A stretch of 48,191 nt of DNA from Planctomycetaceae bacterium (GCA_002724245.1 PBOG01000005.1:1-48191), one strand, 5' to 3'; positions 1 to 9,151 are shown, numbered from the stretch's first letter. Made by a program: numbers and translations. The notes: generated by a model from the letters alone, not told the origin.

Positions 1-75
1 GACGCTGAGGACAAGGACGCTGAGGACAAGGACGCTGAGGACAAGGACGCTGAGGACAAGGACGCTGAGGACAAG
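1..75 (+). repeat. 15-bp perfect tandem repeat, at least five copies
   Basis: The unit GACGCTGAGGACAAG is repeated five times without a mismatch and continues past the left edge. Its length is a multiple of three, so copy-number change would add or remove DAEDK units without shifting the frame. The identity between copies, including third codon positions, points to recent expansion or slippage. Confidence 0.95.
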
Positions 76-93
76 GACTGCCAGCAAACGTAA
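1..93 (+). CDS. 3' end of an unidentified gene ending in a DAEDK repeat (partial)
   Basis: The window opens inside a reading frame that runs to a TAA at 91-93. The visible 30 residues are five copies of Asp-Ala-Glu-Asp-Lys followed by Asp-Cys-Gln-Gln-Thr. This highly charged, hydrophilic tail would be disordered or extended. The rest of the protein lies outside the window, so no function can be given. The opposite strand is also open here, but the forward frame ends cleanly in a stop just after the repeat and its codons give a charged tail typical of repeat-expanded C-termini. I take the forward frame as the more likely one, without certainty. Confidence 0.55.
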   Translation, partial: DAEDKDAEDKDAEDKDAEDKDAEDKDCQQT

Positions 94-507
94 TTCGAAA
101 ACAACGCGTTCCCCAGGACAGCTATCGTGGCCGTGATCTTTGGCCCTCTGTCACTGGACAGGGCATCCTGCAGCACCAGGCATTAACGCTATTTTTCATC
201 GAAGCCCCTGCCAAAGCACCAACCCGGCGTCCTGATCGGCGCCGTTTATTTTTTGCTGCGCTACGCGCGTGGCACGGAGTCAAAACGGTTTCTTCGCGCC
301 CGCCTGCCCGCCCCCGTCATACTTCCCAGGACCGGACAATTGACGTCTGCCAGCAACTACCCTAGGATCGACGGTCGGCGGCAAGTTGAGAACGTGCCGG
401 GTTGAAAGAAAACCGGCCGTTAAACCTGTCGACATTACAAATCAAGTGACACAATCTGGAAGCGAGCGGTTTTCGCGCCTGCCCATCCCACAACCGAGGA
501 TCTTTCG
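94..507. other. Intergenic region, about 410 bp, no gene seen
   Basis: No convincing coding frame is present. The reverse frames crossing into the next gene are antisense shadows. A GC-rich stretch followed by TTTATTTTTT near 230-256 could terminate the upstream gene, but its stem is imperfect. The only well-formed signal is the promoter-like pair at 340-368. Confidence 0.6.
340..368 (+). promoter_or_regulatory. Sigma70-like promoter upstream of the PPIase gene
   Basis: TTGACG at 340-345 and TAGGAT at 363-368 are separated by exactly 17 bp, a good match to the housekeeping bacterial promoter. Transcription would begin near 375 and leave about 130 nt of leader before the ATG at 508. This is a by-eye consensus match only. 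Confidence 0.45.
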
Positions 508-1566
508 ATGCGAACTAACCTGAAACCTCTGGGACCCCGTTTTCTCGTATTGACTCTCGGACTGCTCCTGAGCGGAGCGACTGCCCAGGAAAAGAAGGCC
601 CCGGAAACCAAAGCCCCCAAGCAGGGGATTTTTGCCGAATTTGATACCAGCCAAGGCAAAATTATCGTCCAGTTGGAGTATGAAAAGACACCGATCACGG
701 TGGCGAATTTCATCGGTCTGGCCGAAGGCACAAGAAACTCGAACAAGCAAGGAAAACCGTTTTACGACGGCCTTGTTTTCCACCGCGTGATCGCTGACTT
801 CATGATCCAGGGTGGTTGCCCTCTGGGAACCGGAACCGGAGACCCCGGCTACAAATTCATTGATGAATTTGATTCTTCTCTGCGTCACAGCGGGCCGGGC
901 ATCCTCTCGATGGCAAATTCAGGGCCGAACAGCAATGGCAGTCAGTTCTTCATTACCCACAAGGCGACGCCCTGGCTAAACGACAAACACAGCGTCTTTG
1001 GTCACGTGACAGAGGGACAAGATATCGTCAACAAGATCCAAAAAGGCGACAAGATCAAGACGGTCAAGATCATGCGGGTCGGTGACAAAGCAAAGAAGTT
1101 CAAGTCGGACCAGGCAGCGTTTGAGATGCTGGTCAAAACCAAAGCCCAGCGCGACATCGCAAAACGCGAAAAGCAACTAGCAGCTTTCCTGGCCACGTTA
1201 ACCAAGAAGTACCCCGGCAAAAAACTCGAGACCAGCAAGGGGGGAGTAAAGTATCTGGTGCTTAAGCCTGGCAGTGGAGAAAAGGTTGGCAAAAACAAAC
1301 TTATCCAAGCACATTACACCGGCACGTTTCCCGGTGGAAAGAAGTTCGATAGTTCTCGCGATCGCGGTAAACCACTGGAATTCACTGTGGGCGTAGGAAG
1401 AGTGATTCCTGGCTGGGACGAAGCACTGTCTGATATGAAAGTTGGAGAACAGCGGATCCTCGTCATCCCACCGGAACTGGCCTATGGCAAACGCGGTGCG
1501 GGAAACGTTATCCCACCCAACGCCACACTGGTATTCGATGTGGAACTCGTAACGGTTGTCAAGTAA
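508..1566 (+). CDS. Exported cyclophilin-FKBP fusion peptidyl-prolyl isomerase
   Basis: A 352-residue protein joining two unrelated prolyl isomerase families. Residues 1-26 are a signal peptide (hydrophobic stretch, then ATA before Gln27), so it should act in the periplasm. Residues about 42-195 are a cyclophilin: FHRVIADFMIQGG holds the catalytic Arg and Gln, and NSNGSQFFITH and KHSVFGHV follow. A lysine-rich linker leads to an FKBP domain at about 255-352 with HYTGTFPGGKKFD, VIPGWDEAL, AYGKRGAG and the closing IPPNATLVFDVEL. The key residues of both active sites appear intact. The likely role is folding of exported proteins. It is a single gene, convergent with the next, with a promoter-like site upstream. 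The two domain assignments are secure; the substrate is unknown. Confidence 0.93.
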   Translation: MRTNLKPLGPRFLVLTLGLLLSGATAQEKKAPETKAPKQGIFAEFDTSQGKIIVQLEYEKTPITVANFIGLAEGTRNSNKQGKPFYDGLVFHRVIADFMIQGGCPLGTGTGDPGYKFIDEFDSSLRHSGPGILSMANSGPNSNGSQFFITHKATPWLNDKHSVFGHVTEGQDIVNKIQKGDKIKTVKIMRVGDKAKKFKSDQAAFEMLVKTKAQRDIAKREKQLAAFLATLTKKYPGKKLETSKGGVKYLVLKPGSGEKVGKNKLIQAHYTGTFPGGKKFDSSRDRGKPLEFTVGVGRVIPGWDEALSDMKVGEQRILVIPPELAYGKRGAGNVIPPNATLVFDVELVTVVK

Positions 1567-1606
1567 GTCAACCGGCGTTACCGTACGGATCGTTTTCAGC
1601 GATTAG

Positions 1607-1626
1607 TGAAACGTTTGCTCGTTTCA
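1607..1626. terminator. Hairpin between convergent genes, no T-tract
   Basis: TGAAACG (1607-1613) and CGTTTCA (1620-1626) form a perfect 7-bp stem with a 6-nt loop. It lies 41 bp past the PPIase stop and overlaps the stop codon of the opposite-strand gene. Neither strand has a proper T-tract, so termination by this hairpin is inferred from position only. Confidence 0.35.
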
Positions 1627-2838
1627 ACGATTGACGTCCGGAGTCGGCTCTCTCTGGGAACGGAGTGCTTCAATCCGACCTTCCTGCAGGATCGGCAAAT
1701 ACCGATTGGGAATGGCCAGAATAAAGCAGGCAACCGCTGTACCATACAGTTGCCCCGGCTTGCCGCCGACGCGTCCGCCTCCGCGGGCCCCAACATCGCG
1801 CCAACTTCCATGGCGTGCTGGATCCTGAGCACTCAGTATTTGAGTTGCAACGAGGTGGTCGCGAAGTTGCGGATAGTTTCGCTTCCACACGTCGCCGCTC
1901 ACCTGGTAGAGCGCCTGCCCCACGTAGTACAGCGTATACGCATCAAACGGCATTTTTCCGTCACGGCGTGAGGGCGGGGCGACGCGACCGATTGCCTCTT
2001 CCAGCACGCGTGTATTCTTGATAATGCGCCAGTCATCGTATTGGCCAAACTCCTGAAGGCAAACGACCCCCGCAGCCGCCATTGCAGTGGTACCACCACC
2101 GCCCCCTTTACCATAAGCAAATTGCCCAGGGCCCTCGCGCTGCTCTGCCTCCGGCGCCCCACGTTTCCCGTTCTTGGGAGCGTAATGCTCACGAACACTA
2201 CGCAAGGCCAGGGAAACGACTTCAGGAGGCACGCGCAACCCACTATCCATTGCGCTGCGCAACGCTTTCGCCTGCATGACAACCAAACTCAAGTCATGCC
2301 CACTCGTTTTGCGCCGAGCGTGATAATCCCACCCACCGTCATCGCATTGCGTATTGACAATCAATTTCAAAGCCCGATCCAGGACTCGGGTCAGCTTCTG
2401 ATCCTGGCTCGTATTCGTGCCGTGCGCTTGTCCAAGTACAAATGTCGCGAGACCGTGGTTGTACATATCGCGCTGTGAATTTGAGATATTCAACAATCCC
2501 GAAGGACGCGCATTGTCAACAAGATAGTCAATTGCCTTCTGCAGCACCGGACCGTATTTGCCACGACCTGGCGCATGCCCATCAGCCAAGAATGCCAGCA
2601 CCCCCATGCTCACGAGCCCAAGATCATTGGATCCCCAATTACCTTCTGCTCCCTGGTTAAGCGACAGCCAACTCAAGCCTGACTGCAATGCCTTTTCGCT
2701 TTCAGTCGTAATCTCCCAATCTTCGGTTTGAGCAAGAGCAGGATGCACCAGTACTGTTACGATGAACCCGCACAGCACAGCGTAAAGCCAGCCGTAATCC
2801 GCACTCACCAAAGGCAAGCCACCTTGCTCAGTTTTCAT
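1624..2838 (-). CDS. Exported squalene-cyclase/prenyltransferase-like repeat protein
   Basis: A 404-residue protein with a signal or anchor segment at about residues 16-37 ending PALAQ, then an alpha/alpha-barrel-like repeat domain. Repeats of the terpenoid-cyclase/prenyltransferase type carry G-x-W cores: EGNWGS, CDDGGWDYH and ARHGSWRDV. The aspartate-rich catalytic motif of true cyclases is not evident, so an enzymatic role is not claimed. A glycine-rich stretch lies near the middle. I start at the ATG at 2838 because it overlaps the end of the upstream gene by 11 bp, indicating coupling, and directly precedes the hydrophobic segment. Proteins of this type are common and uncharacterised in planctomycetes. 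Its pairing with a large propeller protein suggests a shared envelope role. Confidence 0.82.
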   Translation of the reverse strand: MKTEQGGLPLVSADYGWLYAVLCGFIVTVLVHPALAQTEDWEITTESEKALQSGLSWLSLNQGAEGNWGSNDLGLVSMGVLAFLADGHAPGRGKYGPVLQKAIDYLVDNARPSGLLNISNSQRDMYNHGLATFVLGQAHGTNTSQDQKLTRVLDRALKLIVNTQCDDGGWDYHARRKTSGHDLSLVVMQAKALRSAMDSGLRVPPEVVSLALRSVREHYAPKNGKRGAPEAEQREGPGQFAYGKGGGGGTTAMAAAGVVCLQEFGQYDDWRIIKNTRVLEEAIGRVAPPSRRDGKMPFDAYTLYYVGQALYQVSGDVWKRNYPQLRDHLVATQILSAQDPARHGSWRDVGARGGGRVGGKPGQLYGTAVACFILAIPNRYLPILQEGRIEALRSQREPTPDVNR

Positions 2839-5800
2839 GCAAAATACTCTCTTGTGGTTGCGGTGGTCTCTCAACAACCCTCGGCCTCAACTCTACCAGA
2901 TCCCGAAACGGATCGTTGGGACCGCGCCCCACAAAAGCCCACCATGCCTTCCCTGTGGTCCACAGCGGGCCCATCCTGGGAGCAGGGTCCGCCAACTCAG
3001 GCAACAGCCAGGTTTTGAGCGGACGCCCACTCAACGCATCGAAACGAGACAACTTCGGTTCAAACCAGTTGGGTGGATCATCTGCCTCGTGGAGCGAGGT
3101 AACGAGCAAATGGGTACCTTTCAGGCATGCTGCGGATAACCACGGGCCCTCCCGACGCTGCCACTGCAAGGAACCATCGCGCATCGACCGCGCTCCGATT
3201 CCCGTCTGGGTCTGGTAAATCACACATTCGTTGACACTGCCGATCCAACGCGACAGGCCAGGCTCAAAACAGCGCCAGTGCAACCGGCCGCTAACAAGAT
3301 CTACGCATTCCACATCGGCAGCGCCGGGCTGCGTCAGCAGCATCCGATCGCCAACCGGCAACGGTGGTTGCAAGTACTGTGTTACCCAGCCCTGTGCCAG
3401 ACGAACAGGCACCATCACATGGCGCCGCAACCAGCTTAACGCACCGGTAGAATCCAACCGAAATGTCACTCCGGCCACGCTCGCCGCAATCCCGTCTGGC
3501 AAATCCACTAACGCGCAATATCTTACGTCCTTCCATACATCACGAATGCGAATCAAATCCTTCTGCCTGATTACGCCACCCGTATCAGGATCCAACACAA
3601 GCAACCGCAAATCCATCTGGTGCGGCCCGGCGGGACGCGTCTGCAAAACCCACAATTCCCTTGATTTCAACAGCGGATCTGAAACAAACCACACATCTCT
3701 TGGCAATTCTCGCGTCCAGATCAGACTTCCGTCCGACTTGTCCAGACAAACCAAAACTGGGGAAGGACGGTACAACAGTCGCGTAAACAGTCGCTCTTCC
3801 GTCAAGCACGGGCGCATGGGGGTCAATGACCAGTCTCGCGAACGGAAAGGCCGCTTGTCTGGCAACGGTTCGTTCTGCCACATGCGTTGCCCCGAGCTCA
3901 AGTTGTATGCAGCGACATGAAAACGATTACTCACATAGAGCATCTGATCCTCGACCACGGTCGCCAATTGGCGATCCGCCCAGGGGACACCTGAACGAGT
4001 GACACCTGGAGTCACTTGCTGCTGTGGCGAATCCCCGGCAGGACCTTCGAACCGACCCCGCGATACCGCTTCCAATGGTGTCGGAAGGGATGTCGGATCG
4101 GCTTCCTGCGAAACCTCTTGTGAGTGCCGCGGCACACGGCCCGCAAGTTCCTCGACGAGTTCCTCAAACTCGACTGGATCGATGCTCATCTGCCCGATTT
4201 GAACTGGTGCCGTTAAAGGCTCTCCAGCCGTGGAACCTCTCAGCGACTGCGCCAACCGCAAACATGCTTTCAGACGCGGTCGAACGGATTCATCGGCGTC
4301 GCCAAGAGCATACCGATAGGATGTTTCCGCGGCCACAAACCGCCCGCTAATCAACGCGTGATCCCCCAGCCAACGGTATCCGGCTACCGCTCCTGTGGTG
4401 CCCGGAAACTGCTCGGAAACGCGACGCACCATTGCCTGCTGGTTGGCGTTCATTGCCTCTTCAAGACGTAAACGAATCAGGTCCCCATGTCGCTCATTTA
4501 ATACCCGCGGCAAGCCTGGAACTTGCCGACACAACAGACGCAGCGACAACGGCAACGAAACCCATAAGTTCTTGTCCACTGGATCTGGTGCCAAACCGTT
4601 GAGTTTCTGGAAATCGAGGTTCACCAGCCATTCAGACGCATCTGCCAGTGCGCCGTCCGTAACCAGGGCATGTAATTCTGCCAGCGCGTTGTAAGTCTCA
4701 CGGTGAACATCCACGACGAATGGGTGTTCCCAGTCACGAGGAACTCTGGCAGCGGGGTCCGCTGCTGACTGCTCCGAGAACGGGCCTCTGACATGTGCCT
4801 GAATCCAGGCCAACCAGTCCTCCTCTTGCCGCGTCCCAGCCGTACGGTCAAACTTCGCACGGTGAGCAACTGCCAAGACATGACCTGCCTTTCCGGTACT
4901 CATTTCGTGTAATAATTCGTTCCGCAAAGGCTCAAATCGGGTTACCGGGAACATTCCACTGGTGACGATGGGCAACTGTAGCAACGCTGCCCTCACTAGG
5001 CGATAAGGTTCAGCTCCCTCGAGACGCGACCAGTCCTCAGCCAAACGATAGAACCTGTCAACGATCGCAACCAGGTGATGAGACTCGCTCAAATCAAGCA
5101 ACCACGTCGCAGCTTGCAGGAATTGGAATTGCCGGCGGGCCTCTACACCGCTTGCCATTACCCAATCGAGCAAAAGCTCCATCAGTGGCGTCGCGTAGGG
5201 AACTGTCGAATCGCTACGCAACGTGTGTAAGGCGCAAGCCGCAAACCAATCTTCCGCAGCGACCCTTGGTGGACGAGCCTGTTTGATCAGGAGCTCCCAG
5301 GCTTTCATTTGCTTTACTCCATCAACGTCAGGCATCGCAACGACTTCGTTGAGTGGAGAGAATATTTCCAGTCCCGGCAAAGGACGGAGCGTCACCCGGC
5401 GCACTGACACAGCGTTTGCAGTGATCCCTTCGGGAACCATGAATCCGACAGCTGCCAACCGGGCACTCTCAAACGCTACCCTGCCCAGGCTCAGCCAGTG
5501 CTGGCCATCCTGACTTACCCATCCACGAACCCCTCCACATCCAACAACCAAACGCACCCACTGCGGTGGTTCAACCTTGCGGACGTCGACCTTGTCAGGA
5601 AAAGCCTCATCAACCTCAGCAGCTGTCGCTGGATTCGCATGCCCGAATGTCGCGCCAGCCGCATTGATCGTGGAGGGAAGCAGGCGAACAACACAACGAG
5701 GCCTGCCTTCACGTTCTCCCAAAAAAACACCGAGGCCTGCATGAGCATTGACTAATTCGACAACCACTTCCGTCATACCCAACTTCGGCAGTGCTGCCCA

Positions 5801-6838
5801 TACCGCGCCGCCTTGTCCGACAGATAGCGTTGTAGTTTTACCTGGGTCAACTTCACTCAGTCGCCCTCCCATCCAGTGCAGCGTTTCCAGAGGAAGCGAT
5901 TGCGCTGCCCCTGAAAGCGCTGCCTTAGGCAACGACGGGCCCAGGCTGCGAACTAAATCCACTGCCCGCAACGTGGCTGAACCGTCCAAGAATACGTCTT
6001 GCGGTTCTCCTGGCATTGGGACTTGTAGCAGAACCGTTTGCCCACAACTGAGAATTAAATGCCCCTGGCGGTAACACAATGCAAGGGGCTGCCCGTTCGA
6101 CACCTCCCGTCTCATCCATCGTCCTTCATCCCGTGCCACAAGTTGCCGCAACGAGGGGTTGCTTTGTCCGTCCTGACGCTCCAGCAGGTAGCCTTCCCAG
6201 CCGGCCTTATCGCCACTCCGATAGATCAGACTCGCGCCGGTCAGACCGGACCAGGCTTGTAACACCAATTGATCCAACCGCTCGAATTCCAGACGCAAAG
6301 AAACGTCCGATCGCAACGGTGGCCGCAAACGCACGCGCCCCTGCAAGGCCACACGATGCCCTGCATCTCCTTCGACCGCGATCAACGACGAAGACCCTTC
6401 ACCCAAATCCTCCATCCACTCCTCCATCCACTCTACCGGGTCCCTTCCGGAGATCGGACGCAATGGCGCAAAACAGATCGATCGGTAGGCGACGGGAGGG
6501 CTCTGGTCGTCGAGTGTCTGCTGCCAGGAAAATCGGCGAGGCGTTGATTGTGCTGCCGCAGACGTACCGGCCGCCTCTGTGGAAAGACCCTGCGCTTCCA
6601 TAACTTGCGAAGGTGTCTCCGGCTGGAGACTGGCGGCACTGCGAACTGAAACTGGCTCCGGAGGCCGTTCAGAAGCCGGGGGGCGTTCTGCATCAGCAAG
6701 CGGTTGCGGTCGATCACGAACAGGCTGAACGCCAAATCGAAACAGGGAGGGACCAATCCACTGGTATCCCAGTATGAGCAACACCGCCACCCCTGCCAGT
6801 TGCCCAAATCGCGTCAACGCAGTACTCGGTCGGATCAC
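2828..6838 (-). CDS. Very large membrane-anchored PQQ-like beta-propeller protein
   Basis: A 1336-residue protein beginning at GTG (6838); no ATG lies between it and the upstream in-frame stop. Residues about 13-33 form one membrane segment, followed by a Pro/Glu-rich linker. Residues about 100-500 look like beta-sandwich, possibly concanavalin-like modules. The middle is helical, with a TPR-like stretch near 820-870. The last 350 residues carry propeller blades recognisable from Trp motifs such as RMWQNE, SLIWTREL, RLHWRCFE and SLQWQRRE. The propeller probably faces the periplasm and binds protein or polymer; there is no sign of a dehydrogenase active site, and PQQ binding is not implied. 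It overlaps the downstream repeat protein by 11 bp. The modular order is seen; function is unknown. Confidence 0.8.
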   Translation of the reverse strand: MIRPSTALTRFGQLAGVAVLLILGYQWIGPSLFRFGVQPVRDRPQPLADAERPPASERPPEPVSVRSAASLQPETPSQVMEAQGLSTEAAGTSAAAQSTPRRFSWQQTLDDQSPPVAYRSICFAPLRPISGRDPVEWMEEWMEDLGEGSSSLIAVEGDAGHRVALQGRVRLRPPLRSDVSLRLEFERLDQLVLQAWSGLTGASLIYRSGDKAGWEGYLLERQDGQSNPSLRQLVARDEGRWMRREVSNGQPLALCYRQGHLILSCGQTVLLQVPMPGEPQDVFLDGSATLRAVDLVRSLGPSLPKAALSGAAQSLPLETLHWMGGRLSEVDPGKTTTLSVGQGGAVWAALPKLGMTEVVVELVNAHAGLGVFLGEREGRPRCVVRLLPSTINAAGATFGHANPATAAEVDEAFPDKVDVRKVEPPQWVRLVVGCGGVRGWVSQDGQHWLSLGRVAFESARLAAVGFMVPEGITANAVSVRRVTLRPLPGLEIFSPLNEVVAMPDVDGVKQMKAWELLIKQARPPRVAAEDWFAACALHTLRSDSTVPYATPLMELLLDWVMASGVEARRQFQFLQAATWLLDLSESHHLVAIVDRFYRLAEDWSRLEGAEPYRLVRAALLQLPIVTSGMFPVTRFEPLRNELLHEMSTGKAGHVLAVAHRAKFDRTAGTRQEEDWLAWIQAHVRGPFSEQSAADPAARVPRDWEHPFVVDVHRETYNALAELHALVTDGALADASEWLVNLDFQKLNGLAPDPVDKNLWVSLPLSLRLLCRQVPGLPRVLNERHGDLIRLRLEEAMNANQQAMVRRVSEQFPGTTGAVAGYRWLGDHALISGRFVAAETSYRYALGDADESVRPRLKACLRLAQSLRGSTAGEPLTAPVQIGQMSIDPVEFEELVEELAGRVPRHSQEVSQEADPTSLPTPLEAVSRGRFEGPAGDSPQQQVTPGVTRSGVPWADRQLATVVEDQMLYVSNRFHVAAYNLSSGQRMWQNEPLPDKRPFRSRDWSLTPMRPCLTEERLFTRLLYRPSPVLVCLDKSDGSLIWTRELPRDVWFVSDPLLKSRELWVLQTRPAGPHQMDLRLLVLDPDTGGVIRQKDLIRIRDVWKDVRYCALVDLPDGIAASVAGVTFRLDSTGALSWLRRHVMVPVRLAQGWVTQYLQPPLPVGDRMLLTQPGAADVECVDLVSGRLHWRCFEPGLSRWIGSVNECVIYQTQTGIGARSMRDGSLQWQRREGPWLSAACLKGTHLLVTSLHEADDPPNWFEPKLSRFDALSGRPLKTWLLPELADPAPRMGPLWTTGKAWWAFVGRGPNDPFRDLVELRPRVVERPPQPQESILHEN

Positions 6839-6952
6839 ACCAAGAAACCCCAGCTACAGAAGCCATCAAGCAGGACGCCAATCGATAACGTGTATACCCA
6901 AACAGCTTGAATTGCGCTCGGAGATACATTCCTGGAGACTTGTGCGTTCTCT

Positions 6953-7528
6953 TTAACTGGAGCTTTGCGTTTCCTTGAGCATGCGCATGAACTCTCTCAT
7001 TAAGGCAGCATTGTCATGCCAGACTCGGGAGGTGACAAGATTGCCATCCAGAACGACTTCCTGATCCACGTAGTTCGCCCCTCCCTGTTCAGCATCCAAA
7101 GCGCATTTTGCCACAGTCGTCACGGTCTTGCCTTGAATAACGTTGGCCGCGGTCAGAATTTCAATGCCGTGACAAACGCAGGCGATCGGTTTCCCTGCCG
7201 TCGCCATCTCACTGGTAACGCGTAACAGGTCCTTGTCATAGCGAATGTACTCGGGGGCACGCCCCCCCGAAACAAACATCCCCACATAATCCTCTGAGCG
7301 TACGTCAGCAAATGCGACCTCTGCTTTGATGAAGTAACCAGGCCGTTCCTGAGTGATATCCCAGGGGATACTGGAATCCGGAGGAATTTCGTGAAGTACC
7401 GTATGGTAAAGACGGGCCTCGGGACCAGCCACCACAACTTCATAACCGTCTTCTTGTAATCGAAAAAACGGATACAGCGTATCCATGGCTTCCGTGGCGT
7501 CGCCCAACGGCATCAAGACCTTGGCCAT
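6953..7528 (-). CDS. DJ-1/PfpI family protein
   Basis: A 191-residue class I glutamine amidotransferase-like protein of the DJ-1/PfpI group. It opens with AKVLMPLGDATEAMDT and has the nucleophile elbow at C119-H120-G121 in IACVCHGIE, as in PfpI-type hydrolases, glyoxalase III and deglycase-like proteins. The open frame extends to 7672, but the ATG at 7528 begins the family N-terminus and has GAGGA about 8 nt upstream. It lies between the large propeller gene and a CBS gene on the same strand. The likely role is stress-related cysteine hydrolase or small-molecule repair; the substrate cannot be read from the sequence. Confidence 0.88.
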   Translation of the reverse strand: MAKVLMPLGDATEAMDTLYPFFRLQEDGYEVVVAGPEARLYHTVLHEIPPDSSIPWDITQERPGYFIKAEVAFADVRSEDYVGMFVSGGRAPEYIRYDKDLLRVTSEMATAGKPIACVCHGIEILTAANVIQGKTVTTVAKCALDAEQGGANYVDQEVVLDGNLVTSRVWHDNAALMREFMRMLKETQSSS

Positions 7529-7610
7529 TTGACAATCCTCTGCAAATGCGAAAGAAGGGGCCACCTGCCATCGCTGACGAAAACCAACGAGGCAGTACGG
7601 TGAGCCCACA

Positions 7611-8135
7611 CTATATCTCAACCGCGCCCATCTTGTCGGCAAGATAACGCAAGATATCACGCACCGAGACAATTCCTACCGGGCGTCCCTGGTCGTCAAC
7701 AATAGGAACATGACGATAGCTTCCCAAATCCATGCGTTGCACCGCGAATGCCACCTTGGAATCCGCCGCCAGAGTCTGTGGGTCCGAAGTCATGTACTCA
7801 GAGACCGGGTGCTCGCGCAGTGCAGCAAAGTCAACATTCAGCTTCTGCAGTGCATCGCGTTCACTGAAAATGCCAACCAACTCCTCATTTTCCACGACGA
7901 TCACACAGCCGATTGATTGTGCCACCAGCTTCTGCAGAACTTCGCCCACCGGAGTCTCAGGGGCAACTGCGACTGGCAATTTGGGATTTAACACACCTAC
8001 TCGATCATCGAGCAAACTGCGTTCAACATCCGTGGCCGCTTCCGCAAGATGCAGCGTCGTCAACGACTGACCACACTCCTGACATTCATCGCTGCCCTCG
8101 ATATTCTCGAAACTGCAGTCGGGACACAAAATCAT
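7611..8135 (-). CDS. Zinc-ribbon plus CBS-pair protein
   Basis: A 174-residue protein. Residues 4-21 form a CxxC-x10-CxxC zinc ribbon (Cys 4, 7, 18, 21). Residues about 45-170 hold two CBS domains, with IFSERDALQKL closing the first and IVSVRDILRYL the second. CBS pairs usually bind adenine nucleotides and sense energy state. The ATG at 8135 overlaps the korB stop in an ATGA, indicating translational coupling; the longer open frame begins with GTG and is less likely. Because it directly follows korA-korB, I infer a regulator of, or electron-carrier-like partner for, the oxidoreductase. That role is inference. Confidence 0.87.
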   Translation of the reverse strand: MILCPDCSFENIEGSDECQECGQSLTTLHLAEAATDVERSLLDDRVGVLNPKLPVAVAPETPVGEVLQKLVAQSIGCVIVVENEELVGIFSERDALQKLNVDFAALREHPVSEYMTSDPQTLAADSKVAFAVQRMDLGSYRHVPIVDDQGRPVGIVSVRDILRYLADKMGAVEI

Positions 8136-9151
8136 GATACCGTCCACGTATCACCGGAGTGGAACAGCTTTTCCAGGCTGCCCTCACCCTTGGTTTCCCT
8201 GGCGTACTCAATCTGCTGGTTCAGCTGTTCGTCATACTTCGGCTTGTCGATCGCACGAAAGACACCGATCGGTTCCGGAAATCCATCTTCGTTTCGCAAA
8301 CGACTAAGCAAATACGCCAACGAAGGCTCGTCAGCTTTTTCATCGTGGAACAGCAAATCATCCTCACTGATCCCTTTACCGAGTTCTACGACTTCAGGAT
8401 TCATACCATTCAGACGTATCCCGCGGTCTCGATTCTTGCCGAAAATAAGTGGTTTACCATGTTCCAGTTCCAGCACATTATCTGCCTTGGTTTGACGATC
8501 TGTCGCATAATCCCAGGCACCGTCATTGAAGACGTTGCAATTCTGGTAAACCTCGACAAACGAAGTGCCTTTATGCTCGGCAGCTCGCTTCAAAGTCGCC
8601 CCCAGATGCTTGATGTTGACATCGATCGACCGCGCTACAAATGACCCTTCACAGCCAATCGCGATCGAGAGTGGATGCAGTGGGTTATCAATCGCGCCCA
8701 TCGGCGTACTCTTGGTCACTTTGCCCAGAGGAGACGTCGGAGAATACTGTCCCTTTGTGAGGCCGTAGATACGGTTATTGAACATGACGATGTTGATATC
8801 CAGGTTCCGGCGGATGGCATGCATCAGATGGTTTCCGCCGATACTCAACCCATCACCGTCCCCTGTGATCACCCAAATCATCAGGTCCTGACGAACATTC
8901 TTGAGCCCTGTCGCAAACGCTGGGGCCCTACCGTGAATGCTATGGATTCCATACGTTTCCATGTAATAGGGAAACCGACTGGAGCACCCAATCCCGGAAA
9001 TAAAGCAGATCTTCTCGCGCGGAAATCCGAGCGTAGGCAACATCTTCTTCATCTGTGCCAGGATGGAATAATCACCGCAACCTGGACACCATCGAATATC
9101 CTGATCGCTAGCAAAGTCTGCGGGTTTCAAGACCGGTAATTCAGTAGCCAT
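8132..9151 (-). CDS. korB: 2-oxoacid:ferredoxin oxidoreductase, beta subunit
   Basis: A 339-residue thiamine diphosphate-binding subunit. Together with the alpha subunit it would oxidatively decarboxylate a 2-oxoacid, most likely 2-oxoglutarate, to the acyl-CoA while reducing ferredoxin. CPGCGDY (Cys22, Cys25) is the conserved N-terminal cluster motif and GDGDGLSIGGNHLMHAI begins the ThDP/Mg site, followed by NNRIYGLTKGQYSPTS. Length and sequence fit the oxygen-tolerant KorB type of aerobic bacteria. It follows korA by about 60 bp and overlaps the zinc-ribbon CBS gene by 4 bp. Assignment to 2-oxoglutarate rather than pyruvate is by family resemblance. Confidence 0.93.
   Translation of the reverse strand: MATELPVLKPADFASDQDIRWCPGCGDYSILAQMKKMLPTLGFPREKICFISGIGCSSRFPYYMETYGIHSIHGRAPAFATGLKNVRQDLMIWVITGDGDGLSIGGNHLMHAIRRNLDINIVMFNNRIYGLTKGQYSPTSPLGKVTKSTPMGAIDNPLHPLSIAIGCEGSFVARSIDVNIKHLGATLKRAAEHKGTSFVEVYQNCNVFNDGAWDYATDRQTKADNVLELEHGKPLIFGKNRDRGIRLNGMNPEVVELGKGISEDDLLFHDEKADEPSLAYLLSRLRNEDGFPEPIGVFRAIDKPKYDEQLNQQIEYARETKGEGSLEKLFHSGDTWTVS

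Noticed and set aside
1-75. CRISPR array
   Set aside because: The repeats are directly contiguous, 15 bp long, without spacers, and are in-frame coding sequence.
435-888. Two reverse-strand open frames (435-746 and 442-888)
   Set aside because: They lie antisense to the leader and signal region of the cyclophilin-FKBP gene, overlap each other and have no recognisable motif.
3231-3920. 229-codon forward frame opposite the large propeller gene
   Set aside because: Antisense to conserved propeller blades, Arg/Ser/Thr-rich and without motifs; a shadow frame.
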